A stretch of 64,000 nucleotides of DNA, taken from NCBI GenBank assembly GCA_964639275.1, contig CAZXCQ010000001.1, forward strand, positions 1-64,000. Reading direction: 5' to 3'. This document shows positions 53,696 to 62,530 of the stretch, piece by piece. The notes below the pieces were generated by a model that did no database searches, was not told the origin of the DNA, and saw only the letters and a list, made by a program, of their open reading frames with translations. The first letter of the stretch is position 1. Every line of letters starts with the position of its first letter. The DNA comes from CAZXCQ01 sp964639275 (lineage in GTDB: Bacteria > Desulfobacterota > DSM-4660 > Desulfatiglandales > Desulfatiglandaceae). Made by a program: the position numbers and the translations under genes.

Positions 53696-53829
53696 CAAAT
53701 CTGCTTTCCAGAATACGGGCTACAGGAGAAAATGGTATCATCATTGGAAAGGTCTGTTTCTCAATCCATGATTGGGAATGGGATAAAAAATCTCCTGGGT
53801 CAGGACCTGTTTCAATTCCGATACCTCGT

Positions 53830-54636
53830 TCATGCTGGCTTCAGCGCTCTCATCTGCAATGTGACCTCATCACCCAAAATATTAAACGGCGATGGTGTTG
53901 AATCGATACCAGCCCTGTAATCAAACACATCCGCAACGATTTGATTCACCATCTTGTAAAGAAATCGCAACGGAATATCCATTGGGCAGGCATCTTCACA
54001 CAGACCACAGTCAATGCACCTACCCGCCATATGAACCGCTCGAACAAGATGAAAAATAGGCACTTCGACGGGGAGGTCCCCATTCCTTATGAGCGAATGG
54101 TGCTCAAGGCTGCACTCCTTGCAGAAGCATACAGGGCAAGAATCCCTGCACCCATAACATTTGATGCACTTTTTGAATTCATATGCCCATCGCTTAAACC
54201 GCTCCTGCCGCCCCCATGTTTTGGCCTCTTGCATATCTATGTTCTTGTCTATCCCCACCTTCTTTTTATAGAGCCCTGTCTTTTCCGGACTCATAAATGA
54301 ACAATCGGGCGGGCTGGTAAGCCTGGAAGGGCAGCAGTTTACGGGAATCGCCGCTATATTATCTGGTGAGAGCTGCTTCCAAACAAAAAGGACATTCAGT
54401 GCTCGCTGGTTGCAGTCGCGAACGAGGAGCCCTACTCTTATTCCAGGTTCTTCTTCAGTCAGCGTAAGGGCTATCTTTTCAAGGGGGTAGCGGGCGGGCC
54501 CAGTAATAAGCCCATCCACTTCTTCTATCTTATCCTTTACAAAAAAATGGGGGAGAGGATGCCCATCCACCATCTTATAGCCTAGAAAGAGATCCACTTT
54601 CCCCTCCCTGAGCAACCGTTTCACTCGGTCCTTCAT
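53830..54636 (-). CDS. FdhB/FrhB-like iron-sulfur subunit
   Basis: The 268-residue protein resembles the beta subunits of F420-type formate dehydrogenase and hydrogenase. It has an N-terminal alpha/beta part (about 1-115), a Cys-rich motif KKCIKCYGCRDSCPVCFCKE (about 155-175) and a second [4Fe-4S] motif RCIDCGLCEDACPMDIPL (about 207-224). Such proteins link FdhA to HdrA-type complexes, and in bacteria without F420 they may only carry clusters. The gene starts one base after the selenoprotein MvhD gene ends, so translation is coupled. Confidence 0.8.
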   Translation of the reverse strand: MKDRVKRLLREGKVDLFLGYKMVDGHPLPHFFVKDKIEEVDGLITGPARYPLEKIALTLTEEEPGIRVGLLVRDCNQRALNVLFVWKQLSPDNIAAIPVNCCPSRLTSPPDCSFMSPEKTGLYKKKVGIDKNIDMQEAKTWGRQERFKRWAYEFKKCIKCYGCRDSCPVCFCKECSLEHHSLIRNGDLPVEVPIFHLVRAVHMAGRCIDCGLCEDACPMDIPLRFLYKMVNQIVADVFDYRAGIDSTPSPFNILGDEVTLQMRALKPA

Positions 54637-54637
54637 T

Positions 54638-55120
54638 TCAACCTCCTTGGGCGGCTGTCTTTTGGTTTGGAGGCATCTCTGGGATCATTGCCAGGGGTAG
54701 ATCCTGCTTTCCAGAAAGCGGATTGGGACCCAGGTGCCTTATTTTTTCGGTAAAATCGGTGACCACCTGGACAAATTTTTGGGCCTCTGCCGATGAGATC
54801 CACTCCAGATGCAAACGGTCCTCCAGTCCGATTAGTGCTAACAATTCCTGAAGAAAAGTGATCCTCTTGATCGTCATGTAGTTACCATACAGGTAATGGC
54901 AGTCTCCGACATGTCACCCGCCCACTAGGATGCCGTCAGCCCCGCTCTGAAAGGCCCTCAGGATATAGTGAGGCGATACCGTGGCCGAGCACATGACACG
55001 GATGGAACGAATGTTGGGCGGATATTGCAACCGGCTCACACCGGCCAGATCCGCCGCACCATAGGCGCACCAGTTACACATGAAAGCAATGATCCTGGGT
55101 TCGAAAAGCGCATTCTCCAT
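54638..55120 (-). CDS. mvhD: Selenocysteine MvhD/FrhD-type electron-transfer subunit
   Basis: The 160-residue protein reads through TGA (54916-54914) as Sec69. The sequence around it is [19 protein letters not shown], where MvhD proteins have GGCHxGDCHY. Upstream is [15 protein letters not shown] with two Cys, and the conserved [12 protein letters not shown] ends the protein. It holds a [2Fe-2S] cluster that feeds electrons into HdrA. ATG 55120 is chosen because AAGGAG is six bases upstream; the ATG two codons earlier directly abuts it. It follows hdrA by 21 bases. Selenocysteine in this subunit is known from some anaerobes. Confidence 0.9.
54881..54916 (-). promoter_or_regulatory. Sec TGA codon and SECIS-like hairpin of mvhD
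   Basis: After the TGA and 17-18 bases, the minus strand has TTACC-TGTAT-GGTAA, a short perfect stem with a 5-base loop. Distance fits bacterial SECIS elements. The loop lacks GGTCT, so the assignment leans on the conserved protein context. Confidence 0.6.
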
Positions 55121-55141
55121 TTCCATCTCCTTATCTGATGA

Positions 55142-58100
55142 TTAGGGCAGTGCACTTCCAATCTGGGCATAGATCTCTTCTCTGTCAAATCCCATCAGGG
55201 ATATGGCCTCCGAAGGACAGGTTGCTGAACAGGCCCCACAGCCCTTGCACATCGCCTCATTCACCACTCCTATGCTCCTTTCAGGATCAAATGTGATGGC
55301 ACCGTACGGACATACATTGAGGCACCCGAAGCATCCGGAGCAGAGTTCGGGCACGATATGGGCGATAGTTCCTCCGACCTGAATACTCTCCCTGGACAGA
55401 ATCGTGATAGCGTGGGATGCGGCCGCCTTGGCCTGTGCGATGCTCTCGTCAACAGGTTTGGGATAATGTCCCATACCACAGAGGAAGATGCCATCATTAG
55501 GAAAGTCCACCGGCCTCAGCTTTTGGTGTGCCTCCAGAAGCCAGCCGTCTTTGTCTACGGGTATTTTAAACAATTGAGCAAGGCTCCGGTCCTTGTGAGA
55601 CACAATTGCCGTTGCCAAACAGAGAATGTCTGCCTCAACCGCAATTGCGCGATCAAGGATCGGATCTCTGAACTCGATCAGGATCTTTTCTCCGGCCGGC
55701 TCAACAACAGGCCTTTCATCAGGGGAATAGCGGAAGAAAAGGACACCGATTTTCCTTGCCTCCCGGTAGAGGTCCTCCCTTTTTCCGTAAGCCCTTATAT
55801 CCCTATACAGGATATAGACATTGGCCTTCCTGTTCCTGCGCTTGACCTCCACGGCACTTACCAGAGAATGGGTACAACAGACCTTTGAGCAATAGGGATT
55901 CTCGTCAGTCCTTGATCCAACACATTGAATAAACATGATATTTTCGATCTGATCCAATCGGCGATCCTGACTCATGAGTAGCTGATCCAGCTCCAGATGA
56001 GTCATGACAGCGTCATGTTCCCCATAGAGATATTCCTTTGGCCTGTACTCTTCAGCACCGGTTGCAAGGATGGTGACGCCGTGTTCTATCATCGTTTCTC
56101 TAGCGCTGCTGGCCAATTTGGTTTCAAAGTTACCCACGAAACCGTCGACTTGCATAATTTCAGCACCCAGATAAACGGTTATCCGTTTTTCATTTTCCAC
56201 TTTTTGTATAATTCTGTTTACATGAGGGACAAATTCCTCGCCTTTATATGATTTATACAGCCGCAGGGCATTTCCACCAAGAGAGCCCGACCGCTCCACA
56301 AGATGTACGGGATAGCCTTGCCGTGCTATCGAAAGGGCGGCCGTCATCCCCGCGATTCCACCCCCTACGACAAGGGCATCCCGGCTGACAGGAAGATCCG
56401 TCTCCTTCAACGGGCTGAGGAGGACTGTCTTGGCCACAGCCATTCGGATCAGGTCTTTCGCCTTCTCTGTAGCGGCCTTTGGATCGATCGAGTGGACCCA
56501 GGAATCCTGATTCCTGATGTTGGCCATCTCAAAAAGATACTTGTTCAGGCCCGCATTCATCAAAGTCTCCTGAAAAAGGCCTTCATGAGTCCGTGGAGAA
56601 CAGGCAGCCACGACCACGCGGTTTAGACCCTCCTCCTTTATTATCTCCGTCATCCTTTCCTGAGTGTCCTGCGAACAGGTAAAAAGGTTTTCTGCCACAT
56701 ACACCACTCGGGGGAGGGTCTTTGCATATTCTACGACCTGCGGGACGTCAACCACTCCGCGAATGTTTATCCCGCAGTTACAGACAAAAACGCCTATCCG
56801 GGGAGGCTCCCTTGTCACCTCTCTTTCGGGTGGTCTCTCAAGAGTCCTTGTTCGGGTGTAACGGGCAGGGGCCAGGCATTCTGTGGCGGCACAGGCGGCA
56901 GCACTGGCCTCCGTGACCGAAACGGGGATGTCCTTGGGGCCGGTAAAGGTACCGCAGACATAGATGCCGGGTACGGAGGTAGTTACTGGATCAAAGGTAT
57001 CCGTATACGCAAAATGATAGTGATCCATATCAACACCGAGGCGATTTGCGAGCTCAACAACGTTCTCGTCCGTTTCAAGACCCGTAGAAAGGACCACCAT
57101 ATTGAAGATCTCTTCATCTACTCTCCCATCTTCCCTCACATACCGAATGAGAAGATCATCTGTGCCCGACACGGGGCACAAAGAGTGGACCCGTGACCGG
57201 ATAAATCGGACACCATCCTTTTTGGCCTTTTCATAATACCGATCAAAGTCCTTTCCATGGCTACGGATATCCATATAGAAGATAACACAGTCCAGAGCTC
57301 CACGGATGTGTTCCAAGGCAAGGGTACTTTGTTTAATGGCATACATGCAGCAGACTGAGGAGCAGTACCCATTATCACAGCGGTTCATCTCTCTCGATCC
57401 GACGCATTGAAGCCAGGCAATTTTCTGGGGGTCCTTCCGGTCCGAAGGTCTTATAAGGTGCCCCATAGACGGTCCGGTTGCAGATAGAATTCGCTCAAAT
57501 TCAATAGCGGTTAGCACATTAGGCAGGTTGGTGTACGAGTATGCCTCATAGGGGGTGGGGTCAAATGGTTTCAAACCCGGTGCCAGGATGATAGATCCCA
57601 CGTCTATAATGATCTCTTTTTCGGCATCATCAAAATCTATGGCGCCTGCCGGGCAAAACTTCTCACACGCCCTGCACCTGCCCTTCTTAAAATAGATACA
57701 GTTCTGCTGATCAATAACATATTTGAGAGGCACTGTCTGCGAGTAAGGAATATAAATTGCCTTTCGCTTTTTCAGCTTTTCATTGTAACGATCGTCCACC
57801 TCCTTCGGGCATTTTTCTGCGCAGATTCCACAGGCGATGCACTTATCAAGATCTACAAAACGCGGGCGCTGAGAGACGGTGACCCTAAAATGGCCCTCTT
57901 TTCCCAATAGTCGTTTTACCTCACTCAGAGTGAGCAGCTGAATATTAATATGCCTGCCGACCTCGACAAGTCTTGGGGCAAGAATTCACATGGAACAATC
58001 ATTGGTCGGAAAGGTCTTGTCCAGCTGGGCCATAACCCCGCCGATCCCTGGAGACCTCTCCACCAGGTAGACGTAATACCCTGCGTTCGCAATATCAAGA

Positions 58101-58180
58101 GCGGCTTGCATGCCCGAAATCCCGGCGCCAACGACCATGACAGCGCCTTGCAGTTCTTTATCCGTATGAATCTTGTTCAT
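55142..58180 (-). CDS. hdrA: Selenocysteine double HdrA, flavin electron-bifurcating subunit
   Basis: The full product has 1012 residues with TGA (57988-57986) read as Sec65. The context [21 protein letters not shown] matches the HdrA motif that normally has Cys and ligates an iron-sulfur cluster. It contains two FAD-binding modules: [13 protein letters not shown] (about 16) and [13 protein letters not shown] (about 500). [4Fe-4S] motifs occur at about 108-118 and at the C-terminus ([32 protein letters not shown]). It is thus a duplicated HdrA about 350 residues longer than the single form. The role is electron bifurcation or confurcation between ferredoxin and a second acceptor. It is first in the operon hdrA-mvhD-fdhB-like-fdhA. 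Confidence 0.92.
57950..57988 (-). promoter_or_regulatory. Sec TGA codon and possible SECIS of hdrA
   Basis: The minus strand after TGA can fold TGCC...GGCA with an inner GAC/GTC stem around a loop containing TGTCGA. The pairing is imperfect, so this is only a candidate. The protein context around the TGA is the stronger evidence. Confidence 0.4.
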
Positions 58181-58357
58181 TAGAAGACCCCCGTTTCAAT
58201 ACAACCCGTCCAGAGACACGAGTCGCTAGGAAGATATCCCGACTTCGCAGAATAGTTTTCGGTTGCTGAACATTCTCCAAAATCTAGTCGGGAACACTTT
58301 CTCTTTGCATCAACTTCTTTGGCCCCTCTCGTTTCAGTGTCACACCAGAGGAAAGGC

Positions 58358-59041
58358 CTACCATGCCTCCCTCTCCAGGCGTTTGAAGATGAACATGAGC
58401 TGCTTTTGAGTCAGTTCCCCCACATTTTCGTTAATCCACTTCAGGTCACCCGAAAGGATAGCTGCCCTGGCCTCACTCGAGAGCTGGTATTCTCGGAGGA
58501 CCTCGGGCCCGTTCTCCGCCAATTCAGTCCAGAATGCCTGGTCCTCATAAGTTCTGTCCAGGACCCGGATCACTTCGCGTTTCTGAATGAGTCTCCCTTC
58601 ATTTGTCTCTGTAAGAAATCTCTCTGTGGCATCCTTCTCGCGTTTCTTTAGGGCATCATCCACAGCTGCCAGGAAATCATCATCGGTAAAAGGCTTACGA
58701 AGATATTCCGAGACCCCAATCTTCGCCGATTCCACGGCTGATGAGACAGATGGATATCCCGTGATAATAACGATATTTGTCTCGGGTCGTTCTTGTTTGA
58801 TCTTTCGGATCACATCCATACCATCAATGTCCGGCAGGCGGAGATCGGCGACAACGAGGTCAAAGCCATTGCCCCTAAATGTCTTGAGTGCCTCTATTCC
58901 CGTCATGGCCACATCTACACCATACCCCTCTTCCGAAAGGACCATCTTAAGCCCATTGGCCACACTGAGCTCGTCTTCCACCAAGAGAACATGGTGTGGA
59001 TGAACACTTGTCTCCCCCCTGACTGCTTGAAGTGCGCCCAT
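58358..59041 (-). CDS. Response regulator with LigA-like C-terminal domain
   Basis: The 227-residue protein has a receiver domain (about 15-135) with VLLVEDE, the phospho-Asp in LVVADLRLPDIDG and Lys in LRKPFTDDDF. The C-terminal domain (about 165-227) reads FWTELAENGPEVLREYQLS followed by SSEARAAILSGDLKWI. It resembles the small helical LigA-type domain of extradiol dioxygenase alpha subunits, not a known DNA-binding output. The output is therefore unclear, perhaps protein binding. AAAGGAGG precedes the ATG. It is 177 bases upstream of hdrA on the same strand and divergent from the kinase at 59526. Confidence 0.75.
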   Translation of the reverse strand: MGALQAVRGETSVHPHHVLLVEDELSVANGLKMVLSEEGYGVDVAMTGIEALKTFRGNGFDLVVADLRLPDIDGMDVIRKIKQERPETNIVIITGYPSVSSAVESAKIGVSEYLRKPFTDDDFLAAVDDALKKREKDATERFLTETNEGRLIQKREVIRVLDRTYEDQAFWTELAENGPEVLREYQLSSEARAAILSGDLKWINENVGELTQKQLMFIFKRLEREAW

Positions 59042-59284
59042 ACCTATACCTCCTTTCTAGCAAAAACCTTCCCTGAATTGGCCCGACTTTATTGGTAAAA
59101 GAACAATATTCCTTTCTTACGCAATTTATGTTCCAATACCCACGCTTTTCGGCAGCAGGCGGTTATCATATTTTTCCCTTTATTATCGATAAGTTAACAC
59201 AGCCGGTGAAAAAACGAGTGAGGCATCGGATATAGAAATGTATAAGATCCAATACGCCTATTTTGGGTTCGAGATTGAAATGAT

Positions 59285-59315
59285 TTGACAAATCAATATG
59301 TTATTTACGTATGAT
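59285..59315 (+). promoter_or_regulatory. Possible promoter with CAATATGTTA site inside spacer
   Basis: TTGACA (59285-59290) and TATGAT (59310-59315) are spaced by 19 bases, longer than ideal. CAATATGTTA (59294-59303) fills the spacer, so a bound regulator could block or help polymerase. It lies 210 bases before the kinase gene. The rest of 59042-59525 holds no gene. Confidence 0.4.
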
Positions 59316-59525
59316 CATTTATACGGTAAGGAGGACATTTGGAGAGAATTGGAGGGTCATTCCACCATTTCATGAGTCCATGATCGAGGCAAGCATACAT
59401 GCCGCATAGAATATCCATCCAATCACTTGTCCCATTTCCGAGATCCTGGATTAGAACGCAATTTTTTCTTGGAAATTAGAGAAAAGAGGAATAAGATAGA
59501 AAAACAGGTTACATAAGGGCGTTTT

Positions 59526-60746
59526 ATGGAGAACACACAGAAAATCGAATGTATGAATTGCATCTTCCGGGATATCAGTCCCTCGGTATACGCCTGTACA
59601 CGGGTCAAGGATGTGGGAGAAAAGTTGATAAACAGAGTGACGGATCTCCTAGGTGCCAAAGGTGCCATTGTCCGAACTTTGAACCCTGAAACGAATCATC
59701 TCGATTTGGTCCTTTGCTATGGTCTGAGCGAACAATATATATCTAAGGGACCTGTTTTTTTGGAAAAAGCCATCCACGATCTGCACCAGCAGAGTGAAAT
59801 TAGCATCATAACGAACATCCTTGGAGATCCGCGCATTCAATATCCAGATATGGCATGGAAGGAAGGGGTCCGGATGGCAGTCGATGCCCCCCTCTTCTTT
59901 CGTGGCACGACCGTAGGACTGATGCGCATTTACTTTGATAAACAAAGGGAACTTTCTACTGAGGAACTCAAATTCCTGCAACTGAAATCTCGTGAGGCCG
60001 CCTGTGCCATTGAAAAGGCCGGAATCCTGGAAAAGCAGAGGCGGCATTACGAAAGCCTGTCTCGCCAGACCGAAAAATTGTCAGCCCTCGGTCGATTATC
60101 CGCGGGTATCGCCCATGAGATCAACAACCCCCTGGCTGGGATTTTGCTTTACAGTTCGAACCTGATCAAAAAGGTGCCAGAGGGAAGTCCCCTAAGGGAA
60201 GGACTGCAAGTCATCATTAATGAAACCAAGAGATGTAAGACAATTATTCAGGATCTTTTAGAATTCTCCAGAACAAGCGAACCCCAAAAAGAGTTGGCGA
60301 ATATCAACGAAGTCATCGAAAACGCCTTATCTATCCTTGGAAATGAGTTCCGTCTCCAACATATCCGGCTTGAAAAACAGTTATCCGGTGATATGGTGGA
60401 ACTCTTCATTGATAAAAAACAGATCCAACAGGTCTTTATCAATATTCTCCTTAACGCTATTCAGGCCACGGAGAATGAAGGCACCGTTACCATCAGAAGC
60501 TCGATTATCTCACACCGGAAGCAGGTTAGTGTAGAGGTCTCAGACTCTGGATGTGGCATTCAGGAAGATGATCTTCCTAGAGTATTCGATCCATTTTTCT
60601 CCACCAAGACAGATGGTACAGGCCTGGGATTGGCCGTAAGCTACAGCATCATCCAGAATCACAGTGCGAATATTCAAGTTTCTAGTGAACCTGGCAAGGG
60701 GACATGCGTTACCATAGACTTCCCTGTTCATAGTGGTCCCCGGTAA
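59526..60746 (+). CDS. GAF-domain sensor histidine kinase
   Basis: The 406-residue protein is cytoplasmic. It starts with a short Cys-containing stretch (IECMNCIFRD), then a GAF domain (about 20-165). The kinase core has H-box GIAHEINNPLAGI (about residue 195), N-box QVFINILLNAIQATEN, and G-boxes DSGCGIQEDDLPRVFDPFF and GTGLGLAVSYSII. It is an NtrB-like kinase and lies 12 bases before an NtrC-type regulator, so the two form a two-component pair. The Cys pair and the anaerobic context suggest a redox or formate-related signal, which is inference. Confidence 0.88.
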   Translation: MENTQKIECMNCIFRDISPSVYACTRVKDVGEKLINRVTDLLGAKGAIVRTLNPETNHLDLVLCYGLSEQYISKGPVFLEKAIHDLHQQSEISIITNILGDPRIQYPDMAWKEGVRMAVDAPLFFRGTTVGLMRIYFDKQRELSTEELKFLQLKSREAACAIEKAGILEKQRRHYESLSRQTEKLSALGRLSAGIAHEINNPLAGILLYSSNLIKKVPEGSPLREGLQVIINETKRCKTIIQDLLEFSRTSEPQKELANINEVIENALSILGNEFRLQHIRLEKQLSGDMVELFIDKKQIQQVFINILLNAIQATENEGTVTIRSSIISHRKQVSVEVSDSGCGIQEDDLPRVFDPFFSTKTDGTGLGLAVSYSIIQNHSANIQVSSEPGKGTCVTIDFPVHSGPR

Positions 60747-60758
60747 GGCCAAACAAAG

Positions 60759-62174
60759 ATGGAACAGACGAAAAACGCCCATATCCTCGTCATTGACGAT
60801 GAACAGGTCATATGCGACGGATGTCGTTTGGTCTTATCCGACAAAGACCATGCTGTGGACATCTGCATGAGTGGAAAGGCGGGACTCAAAGCGCTCCAGG
60901 AAAACGCATATGATCTTGTCCTATTGGACATGAAATTACCCGACATGGATGGGATGGCTATCCTTGACACATTTCGGAACAGAAAAACTGATATGTACTT
61001 CATCGTCATGACCGGTTATTCGACTGTTCAAAATGCGGTGGAAGCCATGAAGTTGGGCGCCTTTGATTATCTCTCCAAGCCTTTCACGGATGACGAGCTT
61101 GTACTTGCCGTAGAGAAGGCCCTTGATAAGAAGCGCCTGGTCGAGGAAAATCTATTTCTCAGAAAAGAGCTTGTTGAACGCTTTGGCTTTGACAATATTA
61201 TCGGAACGAACCCTAAAATCCTGGAGATATTTGCCCAAATTGAGAAGTTGGCCCCATCTGATGCAACAGTAATCATCTATGGAGAAAGTGGAACAGGCAA
61301 GGAACTCTTTGCCAAGGCCATCCATGGCCATGGCCGCCGTTCGACCCGTCAGTTCGTGGCTGTGGACTGCAGTACCCTCTCTCCTACACTCTTGGAGAGT
61401 GAGTTGTTTGGACACGTGAGGGGGGCATTCACGGGCGCCTATAAAGACAAGTCCGGCATCTTTGAGGTGGCCAAGGGCGGGACCCTTTTTATGGATGATG
61501 TGACAAACCTGAGCATGGAGGTCCAGGGAAAGCTTCTGAGAGTGCTTGAGACGGGCGAGTACAAACCTGTAGGTGCAAGCCAGTTCAAAAAGACGGATGT
61601 GAGGATTATTACTGCAACCAATAAAGACCTGAAGACCATGGTGAAAGAAGGAGACTTCAGGGAGGACCTCTTCTACCGGTTGAATGTCTTTCCGATCTAT
61701 CTGCCTCCTCTTAGGGAGAGAAAGGACGACATACCCAAGCTTCTCTACTACTTTCTGAGACGTTTTTGCCGCAAGACAGGAAAAAAGCTCCAGGGTTTTT
61801 CCGACGATGCGCTTGAGACCTTGGTGAATTACCACTGGCCAGGCAATGTGCGACAGCTCAAGAATGTGGTTGAACGGCTGGTCATCATGGCCGATAGCCG
61901 TACCATGGACTCACTCGATCTTATGGATTGCCTACCCATGAAACAAGCTTGGAATGGGTTCCCCGTACCGGAAACCCTCGAAGAGCTCCATGCAATCAAG
62001 AAACATATCCTTGAGGAATATTTCGGGCAAGTCCAGAAGGCCTTTCTGCTTAAGGCTCTCAAGGCATGCAACGGTAATATTACCCGCGCAGCCGAAAGGG
62101 TCGGTATGAAGAGGCCCAACTTCCACACCTTAATGAAAAGACATAATGTTACCTATCAAAAGGCCAAGGCCTAA
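60759..62174 (+). CDS. NtrC-type sigma54 response regulator
   Basis: The 471-residue protein has a receiver (about 5-125; VIDDEQ, phospho-Asp in LVLLDMKLPDMDG, Lys in LSKPFTDDEL). An AAA+ domain (about 145-380) follows with GESGTGKE, a complete GAFTGA loop and GGTLFMDDVTN, where Walker B has Asp-Asp where DE is usual. A Fis-type helix-turn-helix (about 430-465, AAERVGMKRPNFHTLMKRH) ends it. It should activate sigma54 promoters when phosphorylated by the upstream kinase, and the 43924 promoter is a candidate target. ATG 60759 has no strong Shine-Dalgarno. The following gap 62175-62530 has no gene I can support. Confidence 0.9.
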   Translation: MEQTKNAHILVIDDEQVICDGCRLVLSDKDHAVDICMSGKAGLKALQENAYDLVLLDMKLPDMDGMAILDTFRNRKTDMYFIVMTGYSTVQNAVEAMKLGAFDYLSKPFTDDELVLAVEKALDKKRLVEENLFLRKELVERFGFDNIIGTNPKILEIFAQIEKLAPSDATVIIYGESGTGKELFAKAIHGHGRRSTRQFVAVDCSTLSPTLLESELFGHVRGAFTGAYKDKSGIFEVAKGGTLFMDDVTNLSMEVQGKLLRVLETGEYKPVGASQFKKTDVRIITATNKDLKTMVKEGDFREDLFYRLNVFPIYLPPLRERKDDIPKLLYYFLRRFCRKTGKKLQGFSDDALETLVNYHWPGNVRQLKNVVERLVIMADSRTMDSLDLMDCLPMKQAWNGFPVPETLEELHAIKKHILEEYFGQVQKAFLLKALKACNGNITRAAERVGMKRPNFHTLMKRHNVTYQKAKA

Positions 62175-62530
62175 ATGATAACAGGTCTTGTTTTGTGGGT
62201 GGTAATACTAGGAAATTTGGTGGTGTATCTCAATGACATAGATACCCTACCCTATGGTGTTGTGGCGTTAGTTCCATATTCTCTGTGTCCATCCGGACTC
62301 TGGCATAGAAATAAGCGGATGTAAGATACTATGCCTCTTCCACTATTGTAAGCGTCTTTGAATCCTTCAGCCCCTCACTAAGATAGTAAGAAAGTGCTTT
62401 TCGGGAGATATGGCTTGACTCTCCGGATTCATGTGGTGTTTTTTTGTCCTGTTGCTTCTGTGGCCTTGCTGGTGTATGCTAAAAGGCAGACAAGGGATTG
62501 CAATTATGAGCTATTGTGAGGAGAATTCGC

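Noticed and set aside
53612..53920. 102-codon plus-strand ORF
   Set aside because: It overlaps the end of the FdhB-like gene on the other strand, has no family resemblance and spans the operator-like inverted repeat.
54878..54916. Two separate short genes in the mvhD region
   Set aside because: The intervening codons encode the conserved HVGDCHY part of MvhD in the same frame, so it is one selenoprotein gene.
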